A DNA stretch of 31,811 nt from an uncultured Dialister sp. (GCA_934216155.1 CAKQBK010000024.1:1-31811), one strand, 5' to 3'; counted from the first letter of the stretch, positions 1-8,746 are shown. Translations and numbers: made by a program. Notes: generated from the letters alone by a model not told the origin.

Positions 1-2
1 TA

Positions 3-215
3 TTGTATTTAAAATTATTATTTTCAACTGATATAGTCGGAAGAAATCACTATTTTACAGTTGGGAAGTTTGAGTTATATAATTATACAATACCACTCGA
101 TAAATACGAGCTATATGAATTATTGACCACCCACTATCTTAAAGAAACAATGATTTGCTATAAAAATGATGATAAAAACGATATAATGAAATATAAAATT
201 GTGACTAGTGACTAG
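3..215 (+). CDS. C-terminal part of an unknown AT-rich ORF, cut by the window edge
   Basis: An open frame runs from the window edge to the TAG at 213-215, giving about 70 residues. The first available start is a TTG at base 3 with no visible ribosome binding site, so the true start probably lies upstream of the window. The protein is rich in Tyr, Lys, Asp and Leu, shows no recognised motif, and is far more AT-rich than the housekeeping genes, which suggests acquired DNA. Its last residues (VTSD) and stop codon are encoded by a short tandem repeat, GTGACTAGTGACTAG, that recurs in other gaps. No function is assigned. Confidence 0.45.
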   Translation: MYLKLLFSTDIVGRNHYFTVGKFELYNYTIPLDKYELYELLTTHYLKETMICYKNDDKNDIMKYKIVTSD

Positions 216-231
216 GTTTCTGTGGTGGTAT

Positions 232-662
232 TTGCACTAGCGGAAGCACTCTTCCTTTGGAAGGGGGGCAGGGGGGATAGCTCGCTGTAGCGGATAGAGT
301 GAGATGAGACACATCACGTTGTCGGCGTTCTGCGAAGGCGGCTTGTCTAACAACTCTTCTTCGACGGCCTATCCCCGGCTCGTAAACGAGCCTGCCCCTT
401 CCTGAGGGTAATGCTGTTAAGTTAAGGATTTGCGCCAGTAAGCATGATTTGGTTTGTGATTATAGGTTACTCAGGTTTCTCAAGTTGCTAAGGCTGCTCA
501 GGTTCTTCGAATGCGCTGATAGACGCTAGCGTTATCATCTCATTTGGGGAACCTGAGAAACCTCTGAGTCCTGAGCAACCTGAGAAACTTTGTCACAAAA
601 GGAATCACCACATATTTCGCTTAACTTAACAGCATTGCTTCCTGAGGAAGGGACTATATCTG
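232..662. repeat. R4 palindromic repeat, copy 1, interrupted by R1a
   Basis: A palindromic intergenic element whose arms carry the motif GGGGGATAGCTCGC and whose tips look like CCCTTCC-NNN-GGAAGGG. The left part is at 232-407 and the right end at about 638-662. Between them sits the R1 element at 408-637. Removing R1 and one copy of a 10-bp direct repeat restores the tip hairpin CCCCTTCCTGAGGAAGGG, so R4 was here before R1. No gene is seen in the stretch 216-1118. Confidence 0.6.
408..637. mobile_element. R1a: MITE-like palindromic element with 10-bp direct flanks
   Basis: A near-complete R1 copy of about 230 bp. The ends are inverted repeats: TAATGCTGTTAAGTTAAG at 409-426 and its near complement ending at 637. 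The arms contain tandem 9-bp units of the type AGGTTNCTC on the left and the complement GAGNAACCT on the right, around a centre with GCTAGC. The perfect 10-mer CTTCCTGAGG occurs immediately outside both ends (398-407 and 638-647), as expected of a target-site duplication. It contains no ORF of note, so any movement would need a transposase in trans. Confidence 0.75.
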
Positions 663-918
663 TAGCGGTGGAAGCATTAGCGGATACCCCCTTTCACTGA
701 AAGGTGGCAAGGGGGATAGCTCGCACTGGCGGAATATATGATAGGTGACACATAGCTAGGTTGGCGCTTGGTACTTTCGGTAGGCCGCTAGAAAGAACGC
801 CGAAAGGGATGGTGACATAGGTGAATCATCTCGCTAGTGCGAGCTATCCCCTGGGACATTTCGCTACGCTTATGTCCTTTCCCCTTCCAGAGGAAGGGGA
901 CTGTAGTGAAAGTGCCTT
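663..918. repeat. R4 palindromic repeat, copy 2
   Basis: A second R4 element. The left arm has GGGGGATAGCTCGCACTGGCGG (split here at about 712-733) followed by a GATAGGTGACAC stretch. The right arm is its imperfect complement at about 800-860, ending in the tip hairpin CCCCTTCCAGAGGAAGGGG near 882-900. The open frame on the minus strand across this region is just translated repeat. Confidence 0.55.
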
Positions 919-932
919 GCTCACTAGAGACG

Positions 933-1093
933 GTAAGGTTGTTCAACTTTTTCAGGTTTCTCACGTTTCTCGAATATGCCAATAAGCACTAAGGCTATCA
1001 CCTCATTCGGGGAACCTGAGAAACCTAAGCATCCTGCGTAACCTGAGAAACTTTGTCTTAAATGAAATCATCCCCTGTTTCGCTTGATGTCAT
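933..1093. repeat. R1b: degenerate R1 copy reaching into the mod 5' region
   Basis: Tandem AGGTTTCTC-type units at about 935-1000 and the complementary GAGAAACCT units at about 1010-1052 mark an R1 copy without a recognisable left terminus. Its right end (ATGAAATCATCCCCTGTTTC, then CGCTTGATGTCAT to 1093) matches the right end of R1a with substitutions. This matters for annotation because the longest open frame for mod would begin at 1062, inside this repeat. Confidence 0.6.
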
Positions 1094-1118
1094 ACCATAT
1101 ACCATTGAGGAGGTTTAT

Positions 1119-3104
1119 ATGATAAAAGATATACTGGAGGCCAATGACGGGGTGCGTCCTTTTGCAAAACAAATCGAAGGGCTGAAGGCGCTTTTCCCTG
1201 GCTGTTTTCACAAAGATGGTTCTTTGGACTTTGGTGAATTGAAGCGGCAGCTGGAGGGGAAAGTATCTATCCAGAATGAAGGGTATGGGCTGAATTTCCT
1301 AGGAAAGAGCTATGCTCGTCTTTTGGCGTCTTTGGATACCACCACGGTGATTACACCGGACAAAGAACACAATGACAAGGAAGAAAATAGAAATAGTGAC
1401 AACCTGTATATCAGCGGGGATAACATCGACGCTTTGAAGCATCTTTTGAAATCCTACGAGGGACAAATCAAGTGTATCTATATCGATCCGCCCTATAATA
1501 CTGGCTCTGATGGATTTGTATACAATGACAAATTCAATTTCACTGCCACGGACTTGATGGAAAAACTGTCCATCGATGAAGAGGAAGCCGTGAAAATCCT
1601 GGACCTGACGAAACGGAAATCCGCGTCTCACTCCGCATGGCTTCTTTTCATGTATCCTCGTCTCCAGCTGGCCCGTGACCTTCTCACTGAAGATGGGGTG
1701 ATTTTCATTTCCATTGATGATAACGAACAGGCCGATTTGAAACTCCTCTGTGATGATGTATTTGGGGAAGAAAACTGTTTGGCAACATTTCCTAGAGTAA
1801 CAAAAAAAGGTGGCAAATCTTCTGATATATTTGCTTTAAATCATGATTATATTTTGGTTTATAGTAGAGCAAATGTGCCTAAATTTTATCCGTTGAAATA
1901 TGATGATGTAGCGTTCAAGTTTAAAGATGAATATTTTAATGAACGTGGGTATTATAAACTCAATCAAACGCTGGATTATGACAGTTTGCAGTATAGTCCC
2001 TCTTTGGATTATCCAATAGAGTTAGATGGAAATATTTTTTATCCAGGCTCATCCGAACAGTTATACCTTGAAAGAAAAAATGGGATACATGATGAAGCCG
2101 ATTGGGCTTGGCGCTGGAGTAAAGAAAAATTTGCGTTTGGCTTGCAAAATGGATTTATTGTTTTAAAGAAAAAGAAAGATGGCTCTGCCAGAATCTACAC
2201 GAAAACGTATCAAAAAGCAAATATTTCGGATGATGGTAAGGGGAATTATTTTATTGAATATGGGGATAGAACTAAAAATCTATCTACTCTAGAATTTATA
2301 AAGAATGATTATTCTAATGACGTAGCCGCAAAGGACTTAGAGAAATCGATTGGCAAAAAGACTTTTGATTATAGCAAACCAATTCAACTCATTAAGGTGA
2401 TTTTGCAAATTTCAACAGGAGCTAATGACTATATTTTGGATTTCTTTTCAGGTTCTGCAACAACTGCAGAAGCTGTGTTGCAGTTAAATTTTCAGGAGCA
2501 TACAAATCGGAAATATATACTTGTGCAGCTAGCGGAATTATGCAAAGAAAATTCTTCAGCTTATAAAAATGGGTATCGTACTATTTGTGATATTGGCATG
2601 GATAGAGTGCAAAAAGTATCTCAGTCAATAAAGAAAGAGCATCCTAATACCCAGACAGATTTGGGATTCCGTCACTACACGTTGCAGGAACTGAATCAGG
2701 AAGCCATCAATGAAATGTTTGACTTCAATCCTATGAGTTCAAATGATTTATTTGCAGCTACAGACTTGTACAAGCAATTTGGAAAAGACACGATTCTCAC
2801 TACTTGGCTGGTGCGGGATGGGTATCATTTCGCTAAAGAATCAGAAGTGGAAACTTTAGACTTGGGCGGCTATACCGGTTATTACATGGGACACCATTTG
2901 TATCTTATCGACCCGGGGTGCGATGAGGCGGCGGTGCAGGCTATTTTTGACCGCTATGCGGAAGATGTGACTTTCCGTCCGACCCATGTGGTGGTCTTTG
3001 GGTACAATTTCACCTGGACGGAATTGGAAAATTTGCAAAACAATTTGCGCCATTTCAAAGATGTGGAAGACAATCTGCGGATTTCTGTAGATGTGCGGTA
3101 TTGA
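1119..3104 (+). CDS. mod: Type III restriction-modification methyltransferase subunit Mod
   Basis: The modification subunit of a type III R-M system, which methylates adenine N6 at the recognition site and gives the Mod-Res complex its specificity. The catalytic motif DPPYNTG is at residues 123-129, and the AdoMet-binding motif DFFSGSATT follows at 441-449. This order, with the target recognition region between the motifs, is typical of beta-class methyltransferases. I chose the ATG at 1119 (661 aa) because GAGGAGG lies 6 bases upstream; the longer frame from 1062 starts inside an R1 repeat. DNA from about 1790 to 2640 is clearly more AT-rich than either end of the gene, suggesting exchange of the specificity region. 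No long simple repeat that would suggest phase variation is visible. Res follows 350 bp downstream. Confidence 0.93.
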   Translation: MIKDILEANDGVRPFAKQIEGLKALFPGCFHKDGSLDFGELKRQLEGKVSIQNEGYGLNFLGKSYARLLASLDTTTVITPDKEHNDKEENRNSDNLYISGDNIDALKHLLKSYEGQIKCIYIDPPYNTGSDGFVYNDKFNFTATDLMEKLSIDEEEAVKILDLTKRKSASHSAWLLFMYPRLQLARDLLTEDGVIFISIDDNEQADLKLLCDDVFGEENCLATFPRVTKKGGKSSDIFALNHDYILVYSRANVPKFYPLKYDDVAFKFKDEYFNERGYYKLNQTLDYDSLQYSPSLDYPIELDGNIFYPGSSEQLYLERKNGIHDEADWAWRWSKEKFAFGLQNGFIVLKKKKDGSARIYTKTYQKANISDDGKGNYFIEYGDRTKNLSTLEFIKNDYSNDVAAKDLEKSIGKKTFDYSKPIQLIKVILQISTGANDYILDFFSGSATTAEAVLQLNFQEHTNRKYILVQLAELCKENSSAYKNGYRTICDIGMDRVQKVSQSIKKEHPNTQTDLGFRHYTLQELNQEAINEMFDFNPMSSNDLFAATDLYKQFGKDTILTTWLVRDGYHFAKESEVETLDLGGYTGYYMGHHLYLIDPGCDEAAVQAIFDRYAEDVTFRPTHVVVFGYNFTWTELENLQNNLRHFKDVEDNLRISVDVRY

Positions 3105-3112
3105 GAGGACAG

Positions 3113-3440
3113 GTTACTCAGGTTTCGGAGGTGGCTAAGGTTTCTCAGGTTTCCCTAGTGCCTCTATGGATAATATAACAAGCGACTCGCTGCCCCATCG
3201 GCAATGCTGTTAAGTTAAGTGAGATATGCGATGATTTCTGCTGATGCAAAGGTTACTCAGGTTTCTCAGGACACTAAGGTTTCTCACGTTTTTCGAATAA
3301 GCTAATGACGCTAGCGTCTGTTGGCACATTCGGAGAACCTGAGCAACCTGAGAATCCTTAGAAACTTGAGCAACCTGTCACCACTAGCGGGAACCCTTAG
3401 AATCCTCAGCAACCTGAGCAGCTTGAGTAACCTTTATACC
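3113..3440. repeat. R1c: R1 copy plus extra arm fragments between mod and res
   Basis: A lone R1 left-arm fragment (9-bp units) is at 3113-3165. A fuller copy starts with GCAATGCTGTTAAGTTAAG at 3201. The right arm, GGAGAACCTGAGCAACC and onwards, is followed by a second run of complementary units at about 3385-3432 and lacks the usual right terminus. The whole gap between mod and res is therefore repeat DNA. The res start follows at 3457. Confidence 0.6.
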
Positions 3441-3456
3441 AAAGAAAGGATATAGT

Positions 3457-6423
3457 ATGGATTTGATACTGGAGCAGGGGCTTCCTCATCAGGAGGCGGC
3501 TGTGAAGGCGGTGTGTGATGTATTTCAAGATATGTATTTTGATGCGCCCCGCTTTTCTTATGCCAACCCTGTGATTGATTTGAAGGATGTCCAGCTGGTG
3601 CGCAATTTGCATGATTTGCAGATGAATATCCGGGAAGAGGACCGGCGGAATCATGATATAGGAGATTGTCTCACTCTGGATGTGAAGATGGAGACTGGGA
3701 CTGGGAAGACCTATGTGTATACGAAGCTGATGTATGAGCTGCACCAGCGGTATGGGTTTCATAAATTTATCATCATTGTGCCTACTTTGGCTATCAAAGC
3801 AGGGACGGCTTCTTTCTTGCAGGATCCCTATGTGCGGCGTCATTTTGCAGATGATTGCGGGTATAGTACGGATTTGTCTGCTTTGGTGTTGTCGGCACAG
3901 AAGCGTAAAAAAGGGAAGGCGTTCTTTCCTTCTGTGGTGACCGATTTCTTTCAGGGGAGTTTCCAGAATCGGCGGAAGATGTATGTGCTTGTTTCTAATA
4001 TGCATCTTCTTTCGGCGTCTAAATCTTCCATGATGGGGAGAGATGACTATGGCTATGCAGCGGGCGGTTTTTATCGTCCTTTGGATGCCCTTCGAGCCAC
4101 GCGGCCCATTGTGATTCTTGATGAGGCACACCGGTTTTCCCGGGATCAGAAATCGTATCAGGTGATTCGAGATGAACTGAAGCCCCAGTGCATCATTCGT
4201 TTCGGCGCTACGTTTCCTGAGGTGACCCATGGGCGGGGAAAGAATAAGGTAACCGAGAAGGACTATGAGAATCTGGTCTATGATTTGAATGCTTGCAAGT
4301 CTTTCAATATGGGGCTCATCAAAGGGGTGGCGAAAGAGCACTTTGAACCTATTTCCAAAAAGGAAGAAAAGCTGAAAATCACATCCATCGATAGCAGGGA
4401 AGCGGTACATTTCCAGTATGTGAAGGAAAAGGGAGAGCACCAGTCTTTTACCTTGAAGCAGGGAGACCCGCTGTCTATCATCAGTTCTGATTTGGACGGG
4501 ATCACGGTCACTGCTATCGGGCGGAGCAGTGTGTCATTTTCTAATGGGGTAGAGAAGAGCACTGGCATGGAGATGGAAGTGTCGGCCATGATGCCTTCGT
4601 ATCAGGACCAGATGATGCGTTTGGCGCTGCAACGTCATTTCGAGACGGAACGGGAAAATTTCTCTGGTAGAAAGAATAAAATCAAGACGCTGGCGTTGTT
4701 TTTCATAGATGATATTTCTTCTTATCGAAAAAATGAAGAGGGGAAAATGCCTTATCTGCTGCAATCCTTTGAGACATTGCTCCGGGAGCAGATGATAGCC
4801 ACTAGAGATTCTTTGTCTGATGAGGAATCAGAATATAAGGCGTATCTTACTGCGAGTCTGGCGGATTTGAGTGCTTGTCATGCGGGGTATTTCGCCCAGG
4901 ATAATAGTGATAGCGATGAGGCAATCGCCAAAGAGGTGGATGAGATTCTCCATGGGAAGAAGGAGCTCCTTTCTTTCAAGCATCCCGATGGTTCGTGGAA
5001 TACGCGCCGTTTCCTTTTCTCGAAGTGGACATTGAAGGAAGGTTGGGACAATCCCAATGTATTTACCATTTGTAAATTGCGTTCCAGTGGCAGTGAAATC
5101 AGCAAGCTCCAGGAGGTGGGGCGTGGGCTGAGACTTCCTGTGGACGAGTATGGCAACCGTATTTCCAATGAGCTTTTCTATCTGAATTATATTGTGGATT
5201 TCACAGAGGCGGACTTTGCCCAGAAATTGGTGGACCAAATCAATGAGGATGTGCCAGAGACCAGTCATATTTCTATGGCCTTCATCGAAAAGGTGGCAGC
5301 TAAAAAGAAAATGGACCCCAATCAGCTTTTTACGGAACTTCTTGTAAAGGGGTATCTGGATTATAAGTACAATGTGAGCCCTTCTAAAAGAAATGCTTTC
5401 TATCATGAGTATCCGGAATTCAATGTGGGCGTGGACCGCGATAAGGTGAAGGATAGGAATCAGAGAACGGAGCATCCGGTGGCGATTCGCCGGGCGGTGT
5501 ATGAGGAGCTTCGGGAATTTTGGGAAAGGGTGAATCGGAATTATTTGCTCTTTTTTGACCGGGAATTGGATCATAAGCTGGATGGAATTCTGGATGACAT
5601 TTTGGAGCACCAGCATGTGCTGCGTCAGGTGGTCATGACCAGTGAGCGGAGTCGAATCCGGGGCGGTGATGTGGATGGACCAGTGCAGCTTTTGCAGGAA
5701 ACAGGGGTACAGTATACGATTTCACGGGCGATTCCTTATAAGGAGTTTTTGATTCGTCTGGCTCGCTTGACCAATATCCCTGTGGCGGTTCTTCATGGAG
5801 CGATTCATCGGTATGCTATGTCTCATGGACCTATTTCCGCCAAGCTTTTCAATGAAGCATCGGCGGCTCGGTTCTGTGAGGCATTCCGCCTGTGGAAGGC
5901 AAAACATCTGGCGGGGCATTTCCGGTATGCCATGTCGGGCGCTAGAAATAAAAAGACGGCCCTTTCTGATGAACAGGGGAAACCGTATACAGAAATCAAG
6001 CAGGGGCGGATTGGGATTCGCTTCGAGGAGGGCATGCCTTGTGCCAAATATCTCTATGATTCCATGGCTTATGATTCTCCTTTGGAACTTGAAAATATCA
6101 AGTCTGGGGATATCGAGGAAGTGGTGGTGTATGGGAAAATCCCAAGAAGCAGCATCGCTATTCCTACTTTTGCGGGTAGCACCTATAGTCCGGATTTCAT
6201 GTATATCGTGAAGAAGAAAAATGGAATGAAAGAATTGCACCTTATCGTGGAAACTAAAGATAAGGCGGAAAAAGACTTGTCGCTGGAAGAAAATCTGAAA
6301 ATCGATTGTGCAAAGGTTTTCTTTGATACTTTGTCTAAAGAGGGATACAAAGTGTATTTCCATAAACAGATGAAGGGGGATAAGATGAAGGAAATCGTCG
6401 ATGAAGTGGTATGTAATAGTTAG
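3457..6423 (+). CDS. res: Type III restriction enzyme subunit Res (helicase/endonuclease)
   Basis: The restriction subunit of the type III system, a superfamily 2 ATPase with a C-terminal nuclease that cuts only in complex with Mod. Walker A is TGTGKT at residues 80-85 and the DEAH box is at 222-225. A later helicase motif region contains KLQEVGRGLRLP. The C-terminal PD-(D/E)XK nuclease shows PDF at 912-914 and ETK at 932-934. The length of 988 aa is normal for the family and no frameshift was seen. The ATG at 3457 follows AAAGGA. The last Ser codon and TAG stop fall in a short tandem repeat (TAGTTAGGAGTTAGGAATT). The gene is separated from mod by R1 repeats, so the two may not be translationally coupled. 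Confidence 0.94.
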   Translation: MDLILEQGLPHQEAAVKAVCDVFQDMYFDAPRFSYANPVIDLKDVQLVRNLHDLQMNIREEDRRNHDIGDCLTLDVKMETGTGKTYVYTKLMYELHQRYGFHKFIIIVPTLAIKAGTASFLQDPYVRRHFADDCGYSTDLSALVLSAQKRKKGKAFFPSVVTDFFQGSFQNRRKMYVLVSNMHLLSASKSSMMGRDDYGYAAGGFYRPLDALRATRPIVILDEAHRFSRDQKSYQVIRDELKPQCIIRFGATFPEVTHGRGKNKVTEKDYENLVYDLNACKSFNMGLIKGVAKEHFEPISKKEEKLKITSIDSREAVHFQYVKEKGEHQSFTLKQGDPLSIISSDLDGITVTAIGRSSVSFSNGVEKSTGMEMEVSAMMPSYQDQMMRLALQRHFETERENFSGRKNKIKTLALFFIDDISSYRKNEEGKMPYLLQSFETLLREQMIATRDSLSDEESEYKAYLTASLADLSACHAGYFAQDNSDSDEAIAKEVDEILHGKKELLSFKHPDGSWNTRRFLFSKWTLKEGWDNPNVFTICKLRSSGSEISKLQEVGRGLRLPVDEYGNRISNELFYLNYIVDFTEADFAQKLVDQINEDVPETSHISMAFIEKVAAKKKMDPNQLFTELLVKGYLDYKYNVSPSKRNAFYHEYPEFNVGVDRDKVKDRNQRTEHPVAIRRAVYEELREFWERVNRNYLLFFDRELDHKLDGILDDILEHQHVLRQVVMTSERSRIRGGDVDGPVQLLQETGVQYTISRAIPYKEFLIRLARLTNIPVAVLHGAIHRYAMSHGPISAKLFNEASAARFCEAFRLWKAKHLAGHFRYAMSGARNKKTALSDEQGKPYTEIKQGRIGIRFEEGMPCAKYLYDSMAYDSPLELENIKSGDIEEVVVYGKIPRSSIAIPTFAGSTYSPDFMYIVKKKNGMKELHLIVETKDKAEKDLSLEENLKIDCAKVFFDTLSKEGYKVYFHKQMKGDKMKEIVDEVVCNS

Positions 6424-6456
6424 GAGTTAGGAATTGGGAATTAGGAGTGGTGGAAG

Positions 6457-6637
6457 GTAATGCTGTTAAGTTAAACGAAATATGTAATGATTCCTTTCGT
6501 GACAAAGTTTCTCAGGTTGCTCAGGACTCTCAAGTTTCTCAGGTTCCCTGAATGAGATGATAACGCTAGTGTTTATCGGCTCATTCAAGGAACCTGAGCA
6601 ACCTTAGCAACTTAAGAAACTTGAGAAACTTTTAGAT
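6457..6637. repeat. R1d: R1 copy downstream of res
   Basis: Starts with GTAATGCTGTTAAGTTAAA at 6457. The left arm units (GTTTCTCAGGTTGCTCAGG) run through about 6505-6551, the centre with CGCTAG is near 6562, and the complementary right arm is at about 6590-6632. The right terminal inverted repeat is missing and the thioredoxin gene begins 25 bp further on. Confidence 0.65.
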
Positions 6638-6662
6638 CAATTTTTTTAGAAAGAGGCTATTT

Positions 6663-6992
6663 ATGATTCATGAAATCCATTCAGAAGCAGATTTAGATAC
6701 CTATATCGCCGACGCCAAGGGATATGTACTCTTGGATCTCTGGGCGGCGTGGTGTCGCCCTTGCCAGGTGATGGCACCGGCGTTTCAGGCCGTAGAGGAA
6801 CATTTCAAAGGCAAAGTGAGCCTGGTTCGCATGGAAGTGGATGAAATGGAAGAACTGGCAGAAGGTTTTGGCCTTCAGGGAGTGCCGACGTTTATCCTTT
6901 ATAAAGATGGAGAAGAACAGGGCCGCATCATCGGGTATCGGATGAAGAGTAAGTTTTTGGAAGAAGTAGGGAAGCTCGTGACTGGTGACTAG
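6663..6992 (+). CDS. Thioredoxin-family protein
   Basis: A small cytoplasmic dithiol oxidoreductase of 109 aa, the standard thioredoxin length. The active site is WCRPC with Cys31 and Cys34, where classical thioredoxin has WCGPC. The cis-proline motif GVPTF has Pro75, and the fold signature DLWAAWC precedes the active site. No signal peptide or membrane segment is visible. The ATG at 6663 follows AAAGAGG. It stands alone between the R-M locus and an Rpn-type gene and has a terminator just downstream. The C-terminal VTGD and the TAG stop lie in the GTGACTGGTGACTAG repeat, so the original 3' end may have been altered. Whether it is the main cellular thioredoxin cannot be told. Confidence 0.88.
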   Translation: MIHEIHSEADLDTYIADAKGYVLLDLWAAWCRPCQVMAPAFQAVEEHFKGKVSLVRMEVDEMEELAEGFGLQGVPTFILYKDGEEQGRIIGYRMKSKFLEEVGKLVTGD

Positions 6993-7048
6993 TGCCTCGA
7001 AAGGGATTAGTAGCTGGGAATTAGAATGGTACGAATTTAGATGATACG

Positions 7049-7086
7049 AAATGGTACTCCTGCAAAAGGGGTACCATTTTTCTTTT
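7049..7086 (+). terminator. Rho-independent terminator after the thioredoxin gene
   Basis: A 12-bp stem, AAATGGTACTCC at 7049-7060 with GGGGTACCATTT at 7068-7079 (one G-U pair), has a 7-nt loop and is followed by a T-rich run. Confidence 0.85.
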
Positions 7087-7138
7087 CCCTAGCTTTCTTT
7101 TATTTCTTTTGCTACAATACAGGTAAGAAAGGACGGTG

Positions 7139-7993
7139 GTGCCAGTGGGAAGAATTAAAACCTGGGAGGAATTGACGATTCAGGATAATTTTCTCTTTCA
7201 GAAGGTCATGCAAAATAAACGAATTTGCAAGCATTTAATTGAAAAAATTCTCAATATCAAGGTGCAGGAGATAACATTTCCTGATTCTGAAAAATCTATC
7301 GATATTCGGTATGACAGCAAAGGAATTCGATTGGATGTGTATGTGAAAGACGAAACAGGGCGTATTTTTGATATTGAAATGCAATGTACCAATGGCACTG
7401 ACGATGAACTTGCTAAACGTACTCGATATTATCAAGGTATGATTGATATGGAAGTATTGGAGAAGGGTGAGCTTTATAATAAACTCAATCCAACGTATAT
7501 CATTTTTATTTGTACCTTTGATCCGTTTCAAGAGGGCTTGCCCATGTATACTTTTCGCAACCGCTGCTTAGAAAAAGAAGGATTGGAACTTGGTGACCAA
7601 ACAACAAAATTGTTTTTGAACAGCAAGGGAGAAAGTGATGCTTTGGATCCGGACATAGCGGCTTTTCTGCGGTATGTGGATGGGAAGGCACCTCATGGAG
7701 AGTTTGTTAAGGAATTGGATAGAGAAGTGGTTCGCGTAAAGAAACACGATGAAACGAGGCGAGAATATATGACATTGGCTATGGAACTTAAAAAGTTTAG
7801 AGAAGAAGGTCGAGAAGAGGGAAGAGAAGAAGGTCGAGTGGAAGGTCGAGAAGAAGGAAGGGAAAGAACCAATCAGTTTGTTATTATGAATCTAGTAGGA
7901 ATGCATATGTCTGTCGATTCCATTGCGAAGGCCGTAGGACAGTCGCCGCAGTATGTGCAGCAGGTGATAGAACGAGCACAAAGTTCTTCATAG
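7139..7993 (+). CDS. Rpn family / PD-(D/E)XK nuclease family putative transposase
   Basis: Belongs to the group annotated as Rpn recombination-promoting nuclease or PD-(D/E)XK nuclease family transposase. Seen: the N-terminal TWEELTIQDNFLFQKVM motif typical of the family, then RLDVYV and DIEMQ, which supply the Asp and the Glu-x-Gln of a PD-(D/E)XK-like active site (about residues 66 and 80-82). A run of EEGR-type repeats at about 222-243 forms a charged linker, and a short helical tail ends the protein. GTG codons at 7136, 7139 and 7145 compete as the start; 7139 is best placed behind AAGAAAGGA. About 284 aa. The tail resembles that of the gene remnant at 20538. Family members are variable and often in multiple copies; the role here is unknown. 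Confidence 0.75.
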   Translation: MPVGRIKTWEELTIQDNFLFQKVMQNKRICKHLIEKILNIKVQEITFPDSEKSIDIRYDSKGIRLDVYVKDETGRIFDIEMQCTNGTDDELAKRTRYYQGMIDMEVLEKGELYNKLNPTYIIFICTFDPFQEGLPMYTFRNRCLEKEGLELGDQTTKLFLNSKGESDALDPDIAAFLRYVDGKAPHGEFVKELDREVVRVKKHDETRREYMTLAMELKKFREEGREEGREEGRVEGREEGRERTNQFVIMNLVGMHMSVDSIAKAVGQSPQYVQQVIERAQSSS

Positions 7994-8050
7994 GAGAGTA
8001 GGTGATTCGGAAGGGATTAGTAGCTAGATAGGAAATAATGTCGCTATCCA

Positions 8051-8301
8051 TCAACGTCATTTCGACCGACGGGATTTGTGCGAAATGGCAGAGCAGAGTA
8101 GTCCGGTACTATGTTAGACAGAAGTGGAGAAATCTCAAAGCAGTAGCGGGAAAGAAAATAACTGAGATATCCCGTTACGGTTCTATTCAGTTGGATATTG
8201 CTTCGCTAGAGATTTGAGATTTCTCTACTTTTGTTCAACATAGCACTGAACTACACGATATTGACATCTAGCACGAATCCCATCGGTCGAAATGACGGTG
8301 A
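8051..8301. repeat. R5 long inverted repeat
   Basis: The left arm starts at 8051 (TCAACGTCATTTCGACCGAC) and runs to about 8150. The right arm, from about 8205 to 8301, is its imperfect complement ending CGGTCGAAATGACGGTGA. Both arms share GAGAAATCTC and a TATGTT-type core. It resembles the GTCATTTCGACC-type intergenic repeats seen in many gut bacteria. Nothing coding is seen in the gap 7994-8397 apart from this and short GGGATTAG/CTAATCC repeats on each side. Confidence 0.65.
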
Positions 8302-8397
8302 CCGTAAGAGTCACTATTTCCTAAATCCTAGGGCCTAGCTACCAATCCCTAGATACCCACGCATAGTTACTATTTCCAAGAAAAAGGAAAAATCTTC

Positions 8398-8426
8398 TTG
8401 CAATCTGTGATACCGTTTGTTATAAT
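8398..8426 (+). promoter_or_regulatory. Sigma-A type promoter of rpmE2
   Basis: TTGCAA at 8398-8403 and a perfect TATAAT at 8421-8426 are separated by 17 bp. They lie about 40 bp before the L31 start. Confidence 0.8.
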
Positions 8427-8466
8427 AGCAAAGAATTATCTATGTAGTTGAAATGAGGTGCAACAA

Positions 8467-8718
8467 GTGAAGAAGGGAATTCATCCGGATTATCATCCAG
8501 TCGTTTTCCGCGATATCGGTGCTGACTACTCTTTCCTGACCCGTTCTACAGCAACTTCCAACCAGACTGTAAAATGGGAAGATGGTAACGAATACCCGCT
8601 GATCAATATTGATATCAGCAGCAAATCCCATCCGTTCTATACAGGACAGCAGCGTTTCGGTAAGGCTCGTGGCCGTATCGAAAAGTTCAACAAACGTTAC
8701 GGAAAAACAGCAGAATAA
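8467..8718 (+). CDS. rpmE2: 50S ribosomal protein L31 type B
   Basis: A structural protein of the large ribosomal subunit, 83 aa. The N-terminus [14 protein letters not shown] and the later [12 protein letters not shown] and [11 protein letters not shown] are family signatures. It lacks the CxxC zinc ligands of the A type, so it is the zinc-independent B type. I chose the GTG at 8467 because GAGGTG (8455-8460) lies 6 bases before it and it gives the standard N-terminus; the earlier GTG at 8458 overlaps that binding site. It has its own promoter and terminator. rpmE next to prfA is a common Firmicute arrangement. Confidence 0.95.
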   Translation: MKKGIHPDYHPVVFRDIGADYSFLTRSTATSNQTVKWEDGNEYPLINIDISSKSHPFYTGQQRFGKARGRIEKFNKRYGKTAE

Positions 8719-8720
8719 GG

Positions 8721-8746
8721 AACAGGGCCGAGGCCCTGTTTTTTAT
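8721..8746 (+). terminator. Rho-independent terminator of rpmE2
   Basis: Stem AACAGGGC (8721-8728) with GCCCTGTT (8733-8740), loop CGAG, then a T run. It begins 2 bp after the stop codon. Confidence 0.9.

Noticed and set aside
788..982. Minus-strand open frame of 64 codons
   Set aside because: It lies wholly in R4 and R1b repeat DNA and shows no protein-like features.
1119..3104. Phase-variable mod
   Set aside because: No long homopolymer or short tandem repeat was seen in the coding sequence or at its start.
7139..7993. Rpn-family gene as the transposase that moves R1
   Set aside because: No R1 ends bracket the gene and nothing in the sequence links the two; family proteins are not known to recognise such ends.
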